Assembly: GCA_905215615.1 (NCBI GenBank)
Contig: CAJMQM010000005.1
Location: forward strand, 1 to 31,718
Source: an uncultured bacterium
GTDB taxonomy: Bacteria > Bacillota > Clostridia > TANB77 > CAG-508
Length of the DNA stretch: 31,718 bases
Direction of reading: 5' to 3'
Both the position numbers and the translations under genes were made by a program. Below the pieces are notes generated by a model that worked only from the letters and a program-made list of their open reading frames with translations, was not told where the DNA came from and searched no databases. Shown piece by piece: positions 31,119 to 31,718 of this stretch; the first letter of the stretch is position 1; every line of letters starts with the position of its first letter.

Positions 31119-31349
31119 ATGAAGAGAAAGGGTTTCTTAAGTCGGGAGCTTGTAGAGTTCTTCGTAGTAGTAGTTAGCATTTTAGCCGTGCTGGTAGTCC
31201 TCTGGATTGCCGCGGAATTCGGTTGGGTACTAACCTGGATTGCTGAGAACTGGCTACCCTTCACTATCGGTTTCGCTGTTGCAGTGGTCATGAAACTGCT
31301 GGCAGCTGTATGGACTGAGCAGATGAGGGAAAGAAGCAGAAAGGAATAA
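31119..31349 (+). CDS. small two-helix membrane protein, composition unlike its neighbours
   Basis: A 76-residue protein with a basic start (MKRKGFLSREL), two membrane helices (about 12-34 and 44-64) joined by a Trp-rich loop, and a charged tail ending RSRKE. No family is recognised. Base composition is far higher in G+C than the surroundings (32 of 60 bases at 31201-31260). It uses CTG, CGG, GCC and GTC codons rare in the neighbouring genes, as the ORFan at 27390 does. Both end in AAAGGAATAA and both have a private promoter and a strong terminator. AGAAAGGAAG precedes the ATG. Confidence 0.75.
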   Translation: MKRKGFLSRELVEFFVVVVSILAVLVVLWIAAEFGWVLTWIAENWLPFTIGFAVAVVMKLLAAVWTEQMRERSRKE

Positions 31350-31361
31350 TTTCCAACGACA

Positions 31362-31396
31362 GAGAGGAGGCAACCTGAAAAGGATGCCTTCTTTCT
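31362..31396 (+). terminator. intrinsic terminator of the small membrane ORFan
   Basis: Stem 31362-31375 with 31382-31395, one A/A mismatch and two G-T pairs, 6-base loop TGAAAA, 3' arm ending GCCTTCTTTC. Confidence 0.8.
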
Positions 31397-31529
31397 ACAT
31401 TTTATAAAAAAATAAAAACATAAATATAAAAATAAATGCAATTTATAGAATAAAGATGCAAACTTTCGAGAAAAGTAGAAAAATGTAAAATAAAACACTT
31501 AAAAAGTTAAATATAAATGCTTAATTTTC

Positions 31530-31558
31530 TTGACTTAAGACTATAAAAATGATAAAAT
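31530..31558 (+). promoter_or_regulatory. promoter of rpsL (str operon)
   Basis: TTGACT (31530-31535), 17 bp, TAAAAT (31553-31558), about 80 bp before the rpsL start. Confidence 0.7.
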
Positions 31559-31560
31559 AT

Positions 31561-31616
31561 AACCGTTAGTGTAAAATACGCGTATTGTGTATTTCTCTAA
31601 CGGTTTTATTATTTTT
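31561..31616 (+). terminator. leader hairpin of rpsL, possible attenuator
   Basis: AACCGTTAG (31561-31569) pairs with CTAACGGTT (31597-31605), followed by TTATTATTTTT. Inside lies the palindrome AATACGCGTATT (31575-31586). It sits between the rpsL promoter and the gene, so it could stop transcription early. Confidence 0.6.
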
Positions 31617-31638
31617 AAGAAAAGAGGTGAAATTCAAG

Positions 31639-31718
31639 TGCCAACAATTAATCAATTAGTAAGAAAAGGAAGAAAAAGTACAAGAGCTAAATCTACAGCT
31701 CCAGCTTTACAACACGGT
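31639..31718 (+). CDS. rpsL: 30S ribosomal protein S12 (partial, cut by window end)
   Basis: GTG start preceded by AAGAGGTGAAA. The visible 26 residues begin with the universal S12 N-terminus PTINQLVRKGRK, followed by STRAKSTAPALQHG. S12 is part of the decoding centre of the small subunit. It is normally the first gene of the str operon (rpsL-rpsG-fusA-tuf), which probably continues beyond the window. Confidence 0.95.

Noticed and set aside
31094..31498. Minus-strand frame over the small membrane ORFan
   Set aside because: It runs through the plus-strand terminator and has low-complexity Phe/Ser/Thr-rich sequence typical of a shadow.

Overview
The window is very A+T-rich with tight intergenic spacing, AAGGAGG-type ribosome binding sites, frequent TTG/GTG starts and TTGACA-N17-TATAAT-type promoters. 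It carries a partial division and cell-wall (dcw) cluster, a meso-diaminopimelate-type MurE, an LTA-synthase-family enzyme, a Bce-type antimicrobial-peptide module and TrmFO. This points to a low-GC Firmicute, most likely an uncultured Clostridia-like bacterium (inference). The standard genetic code fits: murG ends in TGA and the other genes end in TAA or TAG.

Layout. Positions 1-2000 hold a possible gene tail, a Fic-domain protein, an Fe/Mn superoxide dismutase and cytidine deaminase. At 2025-7700 lies a minus-strand TetR regulator with a strong promoter flanked by inverted repeats. It is followed by a complete two-component system (response regulator plus BceS-like kinase) and a BceAB-like ABC transporter, with a perfect TTACA-N4-TGTAA operator in front of the transporter. 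At 7790-9330 are a DUF3006 protein, a membrane-anchored ComEC-like metallo-beta-lactamase-fold protein and a compound hairpin that may be a small RNA or just a terminator.

The cell-wall region (9376-21650) reads mraZ, rsmH, ftsL-like, [terminator], LTA-synthase-like gene, [terminator], class B PBP with one PASTA domain, murE, mraY, ftsW, murG, DUF6514-like. murF, murD, ftsQ and ftsZ are absent from this stretch. Promoter and MraZ boxes precede mraZ. The spacer between mraZ and rsmH holds a degenerate array of ACAAAAGATA-like repeats. ftsW is split by one extra base at a CTT-C-GGA sequence.

The right part has topA with a structured 5' leader, an SNF2-family helicase, a G+C-richer ORFan, trmFO, a coiled-coil protein of unknown function, a second G+C-richer small membrane ORFan, and finally rpsL (cut by the window edge) behind a leader hairpin.

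The strongest leads are the ftsW frameshift site, the mraZ-rsmH repeat array, the self-contained LTA-synthase unit inside the dcw cluster, and the two compositionally foreign ORFan cassettes. No tRNA, rRNA, insertion sequence or CRISPR array was seen.
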